28,402 bases of DNA from CAZNFR01 sp964572225 (GCA_964572225.1 CAZNFR010000044.1:1-28402); one strand, 5' to 3'. Positions 15,674 through 24,607 are shown, counted from the first letter of the stretch. Made by a program: numbers and translations. Notes: generated by a model not told the origin, from the sequence alone.

Positions 15674-17013
15674 CTTTCGATCTCTCTGATCTCGAAAATC
15701 TCAAACCGGTCCAGTTCCAGCCAGTAGGTAAGGGCCAGTTCGCGGATGTATTGCCAGTATTCGGGTGAATCAAGTCCGTAGGTACGGATTCCGTGTCTCA
15801 CGTCTTTTTTAATCTGCTCAAGGACAGCCTCCTTAACGCTCACCTCAATTATCCGGTCCTTAAAGCTGAACCGGGCTCCGGGATCTGTCATTCCGGGATC
15901 CAGGTGTATGGTTCCATGACCCAGGGTTCCTCCGGTACTCACCTGGAGTCCGTCGTTCAGGCAACTTACCGGAGGATTGCTTCCGGCGAAGCTAAGGATT
16001 TCCAGCTCATCTATTCCAACATGGAAGAACTCCCGGGCCCGCAGTCCCATCTTGGCACCCAGGATGGAATAGATCCCCAGATGCTCATGAAACTCGTTGG
16101 TGATCACCACGATCTTCCATTCTTTCAGTCCGTGTTTGTCGATCAATGCAGGGGCAATGGAAGCCACGTCTTCTTCAAACAATCCTGCATCAACCGGAAA
16201 GCTGCTGAAAATAATACTCTTGTCTTCACGGTCGCTTTCCAGGACCTCTGCAAGCAAAGCGGTATAGTCCATCGTTACCCTGCCGGTGGCCTCTCTGTGC
16301 AATGAATCCTGGATTATTTCCTTAAGGTCGAAGATTTCCGGATAAAGCATATACAGAGGGACAATATCGCTACCGGCTTCGGTGGCCGACACTTCTTCCA
16401 TGAAGCCTGCATCGGGATCGGAATAAAGTTCCCTAATGGCCAGGGAATATCGGGTAATGCCACCGGAGAGAGCTTTCAGGAGCTTTTTTCTATCCAGTTC
16501 CAGGTCACGCGGGAGACCGACTTCATCCACCCTGAGTCCGGATTTAATAAGCAACCCGATAGTACCCTCAGGATCCGGTTCCGGTTGAGGCCCCTTCAGA
16601 CCTTTAAAAACATATAAACGACGTATTTTTTCGATTGCCTGGGGATTTTGCCTTACAAGCTCCGCGATGTTGGTCAGGGGTCCGAGGGCAACGATATCCA
16701 CCGGCATATCTTCGAGCTCTATGCTCCTGTTAATCAGGGAGACATTATTTGTGCCAACAGGGATCCCTTCGTGCCCGAATTGTTTCAGCAGGGCAGTGAC
16801 CCTTGCAGTGGTTTCCCCTGCACCCAGGGTTCCGTTTGTAGTGGTTACGGCCATAACCTCAATTTCCGGTGAGGCCAGCATCATGCAAAGGGCGCGGAGG
16901 TCGTCTGCACCCCCGTCCATATCCACAATTACGTGGTACCGGGCCTTGAAATGGGAAGATACCGGTTGGAAAAGCAGGAGTGCCAGGAGAATTCCAATGA
17001 GGTTTCTTATCAT
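15670..17013 (-). CDS. Exported fusion: nucleoside-hydrolase-like domain plus FmdE-like domain
   Basis: 447 aa. Residues 1-20 form a signal peptide. Residues about 25-240 are like inosine/uridine-preferring nucleoside hydrolases: D31-M-D33-G-G-A-D37-D38 matches the Ca-binding DxDxGxDD motif, followed by VTTTNGTLGAGETTARVTAL, VDIVALGPLTNIAEL and GSDIVPLYMLYPEIF. The segment that normally has MGG and EFN (ribose binding) is shortened and degenerate (residues 134-155). Residues about 295-445 resemble FmdE (formylmethanofuran dehydrogenase subunit E-like): F308-H-E-H311-L-G, LGAKMGLRA, S350-C351-L-N-D-G-L-Q and STGGTLGHGTIHL. The canonical FHGHxCPG Cys is absent. It follows the TonB-dependent receptor by 12 bp, so both are one operon. 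The joint function is unknown; a periplasmic role in handling the receptor's ligand is inferred. Confidence 0.8.
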   Translation of the reverse strand: MIRNLIGILLALLLFQPVSSHFKARYHVIVDMDGGADDLRALCMMLASPEIEVMAVTTTNGTLGAGETTARVTALLKQFGHEGIPVGTNNVSLINRSIELEDMPVDIVALGPLTNIAELVRQNPQAIEKIRRLYVFKGLKGPQPEPDPEGTIGLLIKSGLRVDEVGLPRDLELDRKKLLKALSGGITRYSLAIRELYSDPDAGFMEEVSATEAGSDIVPLYMLYPEIFDLKEIIQDSLHREATGRVTMDYTALLAEVLESDREDKSIIFSSFPVDAGLFEEDVASIAPALIDKHGLKEWKIVVITNEFHEHLGIYSILGAKMGLRAREFFHVGIDELEILSFAGSNPPVSCLNDGLQVSTGGTLGHGTIHLDPGMTDPGARFSFKDRIIEVSVKEAVLEQIKKDVRHGIRTYGLDSPEYWQYIRELALTYWLELDRFEIFEIREIES

Positions 17014-17025
17014 GATACAAATCGA

Positions 17026-18924
17026 TTATTGAGTTTGAAACCGGAGGCTGATCCCGCCCATAAAATTGATTCCGGGCATGGGATATCCGAAGTTGATCTG
17101 ATACTGCTGGTCGAGCAGGTTGTTCCCGGCGAGGAAAACATTCAGGAAGGAGCTGGCCTGGTATCCTACGCGGACACCGAGTAGCTGGTAATCTTCTTCG
17201 ATCACCTCCACGTTTTGGCCGGTGGAGTTATACAAGTCGAAAATGCCCTGAAGTTTCAGTCTGAAATTCCACTTTCCGGTCTGATAAACCGGGGAAACAA
17301 AAAGGTTATGTCCGGGGGTTCCGGGAAGGGCATTCTCCATATGAATATAGGTATAATTGGCGTTCAGGCGGAAACCGGAAGCGGAACGGTAGTTCATCAT
17401 AAACTCGACACCCTTGTTGTTGAAATCCCCGCTGTTGCGATAAATCGGCGGTGGGGGTGCGGCAGGCGGAACCAGGACGATAAGATTTTCCCCGTCGCTC
17501 ATAAACGTGGTAAGTTCGGTTTTCAAACTCCCGTTTAACCAGTATTGCGTCCATCCCAGCTCATAATTGATCATCCTCTCGGGTTCGAGTCCGCTGTTGG
17601 CCGGGGGAAACAGGTACAGTTCCCTGAGTGAAGGCGGGCGGTAGCCTTTGGAAGCCGAGGCTTTCAAAGTGGTGGACTGACCCGGGTTCCAGGAGACCCC
17701 GAGATGAGGGATCCATTCATTGCCGTAGGTGTCGTTGAGCTCGTACCGGAGTCCGGCGTTAAGCACCAATTGCTGCAAAACCTGCTGTTGTGTGGTTACA
17801 TACACTCCGGTATGCTGCATATCAATCCATTTATCGTTCACAGGTGAAGGCTGAAAGGTCGGAGGCATGATCACCGATCCATCGTCGTTGCGGAGCACCG
17901 TGACAATAGGGCTTCCTTTCCCTCCGTAGTTCATATAGTCTAGTCCTAAGGTAAAGGTATTTCCCGGAAGCACTTTGATTCCCTGGTAGATCATCAGGCC
18001 GCTCATCACATCGTCCGAATGCCATCCATCGGTTATATCGTGAACTCCGAAATTATGATAGAGTTTGAGGGCCCCTTCAAGCAACCCGGTTTTATTTTCA
18101 AGAGAGAGGGAAGTCTTCCCCCTGAGAATATCAATTCTTTCTCCTGCTGTGGTTCCGGTCATTCCCGGGTCGGAAGTCTCGTAGTCGGCCAGGCTGAAAT
18201 CCACAAAAAGGTTGAAACGCTCATTGAAGCGATAATCAGCTTTTACATATCCATTGCTGATCTTAAAATCGGAAGTATCGCGGTGTCCGTCGGTGCGGTC
18301 ATGATTGAAGGAAGCAAAAACGCTGAATTTATCCTTTTTGTAGCCCAGGCTTCCCATGTATTTCTGGGTGTTAAAGGATCCGTACTGAACCCGGCCATTG
18401 GCCTGAATCCCGTCTTGCTTCTGTTTTTTGGTGATGATGTTGATCACTCCCCCAAAGGCATTGGAACCGTAGAGGAAAGAGGCCGGACCCCGGATCACTT
18501 CAACCCTTTCGGCATCAGAACTCACATAGGCATCGGGAAGGTGATGACCCATAAGACCCATAAACTGGGGATGCCCATCGATGAGGATCAATACCTGGGT
18601 TGTCGGACTCCCCCCCAGTCCCCGCATATTCATTTGTCCCGCAGCTCCATTGGCAACACCGAAACCGGTAATTCCGCGTTCGGTGATAAAAAGTCCGGGT
18701 ATTTCTTCTGAAAGGACAGGCAGTAAGGCAGATTCTGTAGTCTGCTCCAGGGTCTCCCGGGGAATAAGCGAAACCGTAAGAGGGACGTTTTTCCGGGCCA
18801 CCTCGATTTTGGTACCCGTTACCACCACCTCATCAATGCTGAGGGTATCGTCGAGAATGGACTGGCTGAATGTCATCTGGCATACTGCAGTGGCCAGAGC
18901 CAGGGAGAGTAAAAGCTTTTTCAT
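17026..18924 (-). CDS. TonB-dependent outer-membrane receptor
   Basis: 632 aa. Signal peptide (residues 1-20), TonB box-like DTLSIDEVVVTGTK at 26-39, a plug domain to about 167 with MNMRGLGG, VLILIDGHPQFMGLMGHHLP and VEVIRGPASFLYGSNAFGGVINIITKK, then a 22-strand-type barrel ending in aromatic FQTQ. It lacks the N-terminal carboxypeptidase-like domain of SusC-type receptors and resembles the BtuB/siderophore size class. The plug has a Met/His-rich stretch (FMGLMGHH, 121-128). A Pro-rich loop (VPPAAPPPPIY) lies in the barrel. No SusD partner or TonB is near; the partner gene is the nucleoside-hydrolase/FmdE fusion. A metal complex, cofactor or nucleoside-like ligand is possible. The 146-bp upstream region has no recognisable riboswitch. 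Confidence 0.92.
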   Translation of the reverse strand: MKKLLLSLALATAVCQMTFSQSILDDTLSIDEVVVTGTKIEVARKNVPLTVSLIPRETLEQTTESALLPVLSEEIPGLFITERGITGFGVANGAAGQMNMRGLGGSPTTQVLILIDGHPQFMGLMGHHLPDAYVSSDAERVEVIRGPASFLYGSNAFGGVINIITKKQKQDGIQANGRVQYGSFNTQKYMGSLGYKKDKFSVFASFNHDRTDGHRDTSDFKISNGYVKADYRFNERFNLFVDFSLADYETSDPGMTGTTAGERIDILRGKTSLSLENKTGLLEGALKLYHNFGVHDITDGWHSDDVMSGLMIYQGIKVLPGNTFTLGLDYMNYGGKGSPIVTVLRNDDGSVIMPPTFQPSPVNDKWIDMQHTGVYVTTQQQVLQQLVLNAGLRYELNDTYGNEWIPHLGVSWNPGQSTTLKASASKGYRPPSLRELYLFPPANSGLEPERMINYELGWTQYWLNGSLKTELTTFMSDGENLIVLVPPAAPPPPIYRNSGDFNNKGVEFMMNYRSASGFRLNANYTYIHMENALPGTPGHNLFVSPVYQTGKWNFRLKLQGIFDLYNSTGQNVEVIEEDYQLLGVRVGYQASSFLNVFLAGNNLLDQQYQINFGYPMPGINFMGGISLRFQTQ

Positions 18925-19070
18925 AGAAGTGACACGTTTTATTAAAAGATGACACGAAGATATATTTTATCTTTGAGGATGCAAGGGTTTAGCTTGGTTA
19001 AAAATGAAGTTTTAGAAATAATTTGAGGTATAACCTAAAAAAGACTATATTACTCGAATAATTACTAAGG

Positions 19071-19862
19071 ATGAGAATTGCCGATTATATAAAAAAACTT
19101 TTATCCCTTGAAGAATACTCATTTTCCCTGGATGAAATACGCAAGCAAACAGGAAAAAAAGATATTTCAATACAAGGTGAACTTAGCCGCTTGACAGGAA
19201 GAGGAGAGATAATTAATCTAAGAAAAGGATTTTATTTGATTATTCCTCCAAGGTATTCCATGGCTAAAACATTGCCGGTTCAACTTTACTGCGATAAATT
19301 ATTTAAGTTTCTTGAAAAAAGATATTATCTGGGTGTGTTTTCAGCCGCCAGAATGCATGGAGCAGGTCACCAGCAAGTACAAAGAGATTATATCATATCT
19401 GAAAAACCTAAACTTAATGATATAAAGAAGAATTCAACAGATATTAGATTTTTTACTTCCAGTAATTGGCCGGAAGGAAACATATTAACCAAAAAATCAG
19501 ATGCAGGTAACTTTAATATTTCCAGTCCGGCATTAACAATGGTGGATTTAATACACTATCAGACAAAATTAGGAGGAATAAACCGAATTCTTGGTGCAAT
19601 TGAAGAGCTGGGACAAGAATTACAAAAAGATGATTTGATTGAACTATTAGAGTGGTATCCGAACAAAAGTGCGCTGCAAAGATTAGGTTTCTTACTTGAA
19701 TCAATGGATATGGATTTAGAATTCCAGGAATTAATTTTTTCTGAACTAAAGAAAAGAAAATTTTTCCCCGTTTTAATCAGTCCGGGAATCAAAGAGAAAC
19801 CCGGTGCTGTTTATAATAAATGGAAAGTGGATGTTAATGTAAATCTACAGTATGACTCATGA
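19071..19862 (+). CDS. abiEi: AbiEi-type antitoxin (AbiE system)
   Basis: 263 aa. An N-terminal winged helix (FSLDEIRKQTGKKDISIQGELSRLTGRGEI, residues 17-46, then LRKGFYLIIPPRY) is followed by the AbiEi domain with YYLGVFSAARMHGAGHQQVQ and the conserved SPALTMVDLIHY segment. In AbiE systems this protein is a transcriptional autorepressor that counteracts the AbiEii nucleotidyltransferase toxin. The gene overlaps the toxin gene by four bases (ATGA at 19859-19862), the usual arrangement. The antitoxin reads as intact although the toxin does not. Confidence 0.88.
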   Translation: MRIADYIKKLLSLEEYSFSLDEIRKQTGKKDISIQGELSRLTGRGEIINLRKGFYLIIPPRYSMAKTLPVQLYCDKLFKFLEKRYYLGVFSAARMHGAGHQQVQRDYIISEKPKLNDIKKNSTDIRFFTSSNWPEGNILTKKSDAGNFNISSPALTMVDLIHYQTKLGGINRILGAIEELGQELQKDDLIELLEWYPNKSALQRLGFLLESMDMDLEFQELIFSELKKRKFFPVLISPGIKEKPGAVYNKWKVDVNVNLQYDS

Positions 19863-20287
19863 TTCCGAGGCCCAATATAGCCAGATGGCAAATGCATGCA
19901 CCGTGGAAAAATCTATCACAGGTGGAACAGGATTTAATTATCTCGAGGACGCTGGTAGAAATTTTTTCTGATGAGTATTTACGAAATAATTTGGCCTTTA
20001 GAGGAGGGACTGCTCTTCATAAGTTATACCTTAGTCCAGCCCCGCGTTATTCGGAGGACATTGACCTGGTCCAAATCGTACCTGGGCCAATAAAACCCAT
20101 TATGGAAAGAATTGGTAAGGTAATTACCTTTTTTGAAGAGAAAAGAATCACACAAGTCAAGGGGCATGGAGCAAAAGCAATTTATCGCTTTACATCCGAG
20201 TATGAAGAAATAAGAATGAGGATAAAGCTTGAGATAAACTGCAAAGAGCACTTTAACATTCTTGATTGGGTAGAAAAGAGTTTCTGA
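19859..20287 (+). CDS. abiEii: AbiEii-type nucleotidyltransferase toxin, truncated
   Basis: 142 aa, against about 280-300 for the family. The N-terminal nucleotidyltransferase part is intact: GGTALHKLYLSPAPRYSEDIDLV holds the GG and S-E-D-I-D catalytic motif, and KLEINCKEHFNILDWVEKSF follows. At that point intact homologues continue with a W-F-S and a LLGTK-RALYQR.KGRDLFDL region; here a TGA follows directly, and the family's C-terminus appears in another frame from 20287. An internal deletion of roughly 100 codons with frameshift is the simplest reading. Loss of the C-terminal helical domain probably inactivates the toxin. Overlaps the antitoxin gene by four bases. Confidence 0.82.
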   Translation: MIPRPNIARWQMHAPWKNLSQVEQDLIISRTLVEIFSDEYLRNNLAFRGGTALHKLYLSPAPRYSEDIDLVQIVPGPIKPIMERIGKVITFFEEKRITQVKGHGAKAIYRFTSEYEEIRMRIKLEINCKEHFNILDWVEKSF

Positions 20288-20418
20288 TGAACATTCAAGA
20301 GAAAGAAAATAATCCTGAATTTGCAGGGGATCTTGAGGCGATTTTAAGACCTGAGATAAACTATAACCAAAATGAGGCTTTTCGATGGTTAAGAAATGAA
20401 TTGATTGAAAGAATGTAG
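20287..20418 (+). pseudogene. C-terminal relic of the AbiEii toxin
   Basis: 43 codons from an ATG overlapping the TGA of the truncated toxin (20285-20287), in a different frame: NPEFAGDLEAILRPEINYNQ then NEAFRWLRNELIERM. Intact AbiEii proteins end with a similar pattern (FxxDLxxLL...Y..EEA...L...LIxRL). This supports an internal deletion rather than simple truncation. Confidence 0.65.
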
Positions 20419-20489
20419 TAAAATAAATCACAAAATTGAATCTTGATTTATTATTCCTTCTGGATTGATTAAAACTAAAATACCAAACT

Positions 20490-22142
20490 ATGAAAACCCA
20501 CTTACTTTATATCCTGCCCTTACTGGGTCTTTTGGCCGGAGCCTGCTCAGGCCCGTCTGACCGGGGACCGGTTATTGAACAATGGAAAGAGAACAAAATC
20601 ACATTTCAGTCTGAAGGGGATTACGGGAATCCATACACCGATGTGGATTTCCGGGTTGAATTTAAAGGCCCGGATGACAGGACCATCGTACGTCCGGGCT
20701 ACTGGGAGCAGGGCAATACCTGGTCCGTAACCTTTGCCAGTCCGGTAGATTCGGGTGAATGGTCCTGGACCAGCTATGCTTCAAACGAGTCGGATCCCGG
20801 TCTTCACAATAAAACCGGCAAGCTACAGGCAATCCCTTATAAAGGGGATAATCCTCTGATTAAAAAAGGACTGTTAAGAATGTCGCCCGGAAAAAGAAAC
20901 GTGATCCATGCCGATGGAAGTTCTTTCCTTATGATCGGAGATACTCCCTGGGCGCTGCCCTGGAGGGGGACCTATGAGTCTGTTTCCGTTTATGCTGAAA
21001 ACAGGGAAGCACGGGGATTCAATACGGCATTGCTGATGAGCCTCATGCCCGACCGGGGAGTGGACGGCCCGCGCAGCCGGACCGAAGCCGGGGGTTTTGC
21101 CGTTGCTTTCGAAGATTTGAAGGAGGGTCATATCAACCATCCCAATCCTGATTATTTCTTTTACCTGGATTCCCTGCAAAACATTCTGTTAAGCCATGGT
21201 ATTGTGCCGGTTTTTCAACCAGTGTTTCATGGTTTCGGATGGAAAGGGAAAGAGCTTCTGGGATGGGATGTGGATCCGGACGAATATGCCCGGTATTGCC
21301 GCTACCTGGTAGCCCGGTATGGTGCGGAACCTGCCATGTGGCTTATTGGTGCAGATAGTGACGGAAGAAACAAAGGAATTTCCGAAGGAGGGGAGGAAGT
21401 GGAGAAATGGGATGCCTATGAACAACCTGCCGGACTTCATTATTCGCCCTTCGATGACCGTGTTCCGGATTGGATGGACGATTTCGGGGGTATGTATGAG
21501 CCACATATGAACCGGACCCATCAGGATTCTGACTGGCTGGATTTCCAATGGTGCCAGACGGGACATGGTGGTGAGCATATCCTTCATAAAGTGGCGCTCA
21601 TGTATGAAAACAAACCCACCAAAGCAGCTGCCAACGGCGAGCCCACCTACGAAGGAATCAGAGATTCCACCAACGGTGCAGGTTGGTGGCAGGGTCATGA
21701 GGCCTGGTCTCAATTGCTGTCGGGTGGTAGCATGGGGGTGGTTTACGGTGCCGGCGGACTCTGGAACTGGAAGTTGTTTCCGGATGAAGAAGGATGGCCC
21801 GACTGGGCTAATTCAAACGTTTCCTGGAAGGAAGCCATTGAACTCCCGGGATCAAATTATGTGGGTTATGTGGGAAAAGCCCTGGAAGGTATTGATATCA
21901 CTGATATTGAAAAACACCCGGAACTTGCCGGAGGCAATCTCTGTCTTGCCAGGCCCGGAGAACTATTGATTGTTTATCTGCCCGAAGGAGGAGCAACCCC
22001 CGTTAAGGATGCCCCGGAAAGTGCGGTTTACCGCTGGTTCGATCCCCAACGAGGAACATTCGAATCGGAAGGAACCCTGGAGTCCGGACTGTTGGAATCT
22101 CCAATAAATGGACCTTCCGTATTGATCGTTCAGAAGCAATAG
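20490..22142 (+). CDS. DUF5060/DUF4038 lipoprotein glycoside hydrolase
   Basis: 550 aa. Lipoprotein signal with lipobox LLAGAC, C19 being the lipidated residue, so the protein is probably at the cell surface or periplasm. DUF5060-like beta domain at about 27-115 (EQWKENKITFQSEGDYGNPY), then the DUF4038 TIM barrel (FLMIGDTPWALPWRGTYESV, GFNTALLMSL, GIVPVFQPVFHGFGW, RYGAEPAMWLIGADSDGRN, NGEPTYEG with the likely nucleophile Glu, GVVYGAGGLWNWKLF) and a C-terminal beta domain of the type called putative collagen-binding (PGELLIVYLPEGG to the end). DUF4038 includes the GH140 apiosidases acting on rhamnogalacturonan-II, but many members have other or unknown substrates. No polysaccharide-utilisation genes surround it. 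Confidence 0.87.
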   Translation: MKTHLLYILPLLGLLAGACSGPSDRGPVIEQWKENKITFQSEGDYGNPYTDVDFRVEFKGPDDRTIVRPGYWEQGNTWSVTFASPVDSGEWSWTSYASNESDPGLHNKTGKLQAIPYKGDNPLIKKGLLRMSPGKRNVIHADGSSFLMIGDTPWALPWRGTYESVSVYAENREARGFNTALLMSLMPDRGVDGPRSRTEAGGFAVAFEDLKEGHINHPNPDYFFYLDSLQNILLSHGIVPVFQPVFHGFGWKGKELLGWDVDPDEYARYCRYLVARYGAEPAMWLIGADSDGRNKGISEGGEEVEKWDAYEQPAGLHYSPFDDRVPDWMDDFGGMYEPHMNRTHQDSDWLDFQWCQTGHGGEHILHKVALMYENKPTKAAANGEPTYEGIRDSTNGAGWWQGHEAWSQLLSGGSMGVVYGAGGLWNWKLFPDEEGWPDWANSNVSWKEAIELPGSNYVGYVGKALEGIDITDIEKHPELAGGNLCLARPGELLIVYLPEGGATPVKDAPESAVYRWFDPQRGTFESEGTLESGLLESPINGPSVLIVQKQ

Positions 22143-22155
22143 TAAGCGCAAATTA

Positions 22156-24561
22156 TTATTCGTACCGTAAACATTCCACCGGATTGATCCTTGCGGCCCG
22201 GAGGGATTGCCAGCTGATGGTAAGCACCGAGATAAGGGTGGCTGCTCCACCGGCGGCCAGGAAGATCCACCAGGATAATTCGGCACGATAAGCGAAATTC
22301 TGAAGCCATCGCTGAAGGATATACCATGCCAGGGGGCTTGCGATCAGGAAAGCGATCACCACCCATTTCAGAATATCCCGGTATAGTAACAGGAGAATGC
22401 TGATCATGGTAGCTCCGTTGACCTTTCGTATTCCGATCTCTTTCACTCTTTTGGAAACGAGCAGGGAACTTATTCCCAGGAGTCCGAGGCAGGAAAGAAG
22501 GATGGCAATGACGGCCGCAATTACCGTGACCTTGCTCCAGCGTTCCTCGTTTTCGTATTGGGAATCCAGAATGCCGCTGAGGAACTGATAGTCAAAACTG
22601 TATTCTGGCACTACCTGTTCCCATTCTTTTTTAAGGATATCAAGAGTTTCCTGAATATTGCCCGTAGCAGTTCTGACAAAAATATACCAAATGTTGTTTC
22701 TCGGGTAAACATGAAGGATCAGAGGGGCGATATCCTGACTCAAAGGATCAAAATGAAAATCCTTCACTACGCCCAGGATCTGCATGGTATCGGTATCATT
22801 GATGATCAGCTCACCGGCCGGTTCTTCGATCCTGTATCGTTTCACAAAAGTCTCATTTACAATGATCCCCCGATTTTCATCATTTTTATTCCCTCTGATG
22901 AAGTCACGTCCTTCTGTCAGTGTAAGATTCAGGGCATTCACATATTCCGGATCCACCCTCAGGAAGCGGGTATCAATGATCTCCCCTTCCTTGTTTTTAA
23001 GTCCGCTCGAACTGCTCCCACTCATAAAATTTCGGTCACCCGAGGTAACATTCAGCACAGAAGGATGCTGTCGGAATCGTTCTTTCAGGATCTGGATTTT
23101 GTTATACTCAAAATCGGTGTGAAGGACCAGGACGTCCTTTTCTTCAAATCCCACCGGCCTTTCTCTCAGGAAATTCAGTTGTTTTGCGATCATGATCCCG
23201 GAGATCATCAGAGTAATGGTGATAAGGTATTGAAGGGACACAAAAACCCGGGCAAAACGCGACTTATCCACCAGTTTTGTCTCTCCCCTCACAAAGGCAA
23301 GGGGATGATTGATCCGGTAAAGCGAATAAGTGACGTAGGAGCTGGTAAGGACGACAATAAGCAGCAGGATCCCGGCAAGAAAAGCCAGGTTGGTCCAGGA
23401 ATGATAAAGGGTGAACTCAATTTCCTCTTGTGAGAGCCGGTTAAAAAGGGGCAGAAGCTGTTCTGAAAGGACTACTCCAAGAAACATGGAAAGGGTGGTC
23501 ACCATCAGGACCTCGGTGAGGAAGAGTCTGACGATCTGGCTTTTCCTGGCTCCGACGATGTTCATCAGTCCCATGCTTTTCATCCGGTTAATGGACTGCC
23601 CTATGTTTAACATAATATAGTTGATGCAGGCGATCAAAAGGATTAGTATCCCAATGCTGGCCAGGATATACAAACGGTTGAGGTTGCCTTTCCGGTCATA
23701 TCCCCATTGGTTTTCCGATTTAAGATAGATATCTGCAATCGGAACGGCATAAAATTGAAAATTATCTTCGCTATCCTGAAGCATCCCGAATTTGACTGCC
23801 TCGGCAATACCCTCGCCCCAGTTGCTTTCCACCAGCTTATTGGCCGATTCCTCCACTTCATCAATCTGGTTTTTGTCCTGCAACTCAAAGTACACATGAT
23901 TGGCGCCAAAGGAGTTATTGCTTCTGGGGTAGTCCATGGCATTGATCCATGGCGCAATAAGATCGTATCTGAGTGTGGAGTTGTTCGGAACATCCTCGAA
24001 TACTCCGGTAATCAGATACAATTTCACATCCGGATGCGGAAAAGTCAGGGTGGTTCCAATGAGTTCTTCGTAGCCTTTTCCCCGGGTTCCGAATATCTTA
24101 TCGGCGGTGCTTCTGGAAATTACCGTACTTTGGGGATTGTCAAAAGCGGTTCCGCGATCGCCGGCCAGAAAGTCCAGACTGAACAATTCGAGGAAATCGG
24201 GCTCGGCAAAAGCCAGTTTGAGCTGGTATTTCTGATTCTTGTATCCGATCATGGCGCGGGTATCCCGATAAGCAGCGATTTTCGTTATCTGCGGAATATC
24301 ATTTCTGAAAATTTCCGCCAGTTCATCAGGCACAAACGCCGCATGTTGAGAGGTCCCATCAGCCTCAATAAACCGGTAATTGAGCCGGTATTTCAATTCC
24401 TGCTTAGCCGGGTACTTATTGTAGGAAAGCTCATGTTGAATAAAGAGGAAAATTAGTATCCCAATGGCAAATCCCAGGCCCAGGCCGGTTATGTTGGTAA
24501 GTGTATGAAAACGGTTACGGATAAGGTTCCTGAGAGATAGTTTGAAATAGCTTTTAAACAT
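22156..24561 (-). CDS. FtsX/MacB-type ABC transporter permease
   Basis: 801 aa. Two FtsX-like modules: first TM at about 20-41 (FAIGILIFLFIQHEL), MacB-type periplasmic domain to about 270, three TMs (LYILASIGILILLIACINYI..., LFLTEVLMVTTLSMFLGVVL, LAFLAGILLLIVVLTSSYV), then a second module with TM near 430, a second periplasmic domain, and a C-terminal TM bundle (VIAAVIAILLSCLGLLGISS, ILKWVVIAFLIASPLAWYIL, IFLAAGGAATLISVLTISW). RNRFHTLTNITGLGLG and KRVKEIGIRKVNGAT are signature motifs. This long form without an ATPase is abundant in Bacteroidota; the ATPase is not in the window. A sigma-54 promoter lies just upstream, and the cognate activator and kinase genes are divergent, so control by them is likely. 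Probable role is mechanotransmission-type efflux or envelope-stress defence. Confidence 0.92.
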   Translation of the reverse strand: MFKSYFKLSLRNLIRNRFHTLTNITGLGLGFAIGILIFLFIQHELSYNKYPAKQELKYRLNYRFIEADGTSQHAAFVPDELAEIFRNDIPQITKIAAYRDTRAMIGYKNQKYQLKLAFAEPDFLELFSLDFLAGDRGTAFDNPQSTVISRSTADKIFGTRGKGYEELIGTTLTFPHPDVKLYLITGVFEDVPNNSTLRYDLIAPWINAMDYPRSNNSFGANHVYFELQDKNQIDEVEESANKLVESNWGEGIAEAVKFGMLQDSEDNFQFYAVPIADIYLKSENQWGYDRKGNLNRLYILASIGILILLIACINYIMLNIGQSINRMKSMGLMNIVGARKSQIVRLFLTEVLMVTTLSMFLGVVLSEQLLPLFNRLSQEEIEFTLYHSWTNLAFLAGILLLIVVLTSSYVTYSLYRINHPLAFVRGETKLVDKSRFARVFVSLQYLITITLMISGIMIAKQLNFLRERPVGFEEKDVLVLHTDFEYNKIQILKERFRQHPSVLNVTSGDRNFMSGSSSSGLKNKEGEIIDTRFLRVDPEYVNALNLTLTEGRDFIRGNKNDENRGIIVNETFVKRYRIEEPAGELIINDTDTMQILGVVKDFHFDPLSQDIAPLILHVYPRNNIWYIFVRTATGNIQETLDILKKEWEQVVPEYSFDYQFLSGILDSQYENEERWSKVTVIAAVIAILLSCLGLLGISSLLVSKRVKEIGIRKVNGATMISILLLLYRDILKWVVIAFLIASPLAWYILQRWLQNFAYRAELSWWIFLAAGGAATLISVLTISWQSLRAARINPVECLRYE

Positions 24562-24591
24562 GATCGGTTTTTTAATGACTTGGAATCAGGA

Positions 24592-24607
24592 TGCAAACCC
24601 AGGGCCA
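24592..24607 (-). promoter_or_regulatory. Sigma-54 promoter (-24/-12) for the permease gene
   Basis: Minus strand TGGCCCTGGGTTTGCA: the -24 GG and -12 GC are separated by exactly 10 bases, and TGGC...TTGCA matches the RpoN consensus at nearly all informative positions. Transcription would start about 20 bases before the ATG at 24561. A sigma-54 activator gene is divergent from it. Confidence 0.75.

Noticed and set aside
18925..19070. Cobalamin riboswitch before the TonB-dependent receptor
   Set aside because: The region is only 146 bp, and no B12-box-like or conserved hairpin sequence could be found on the minus strand.
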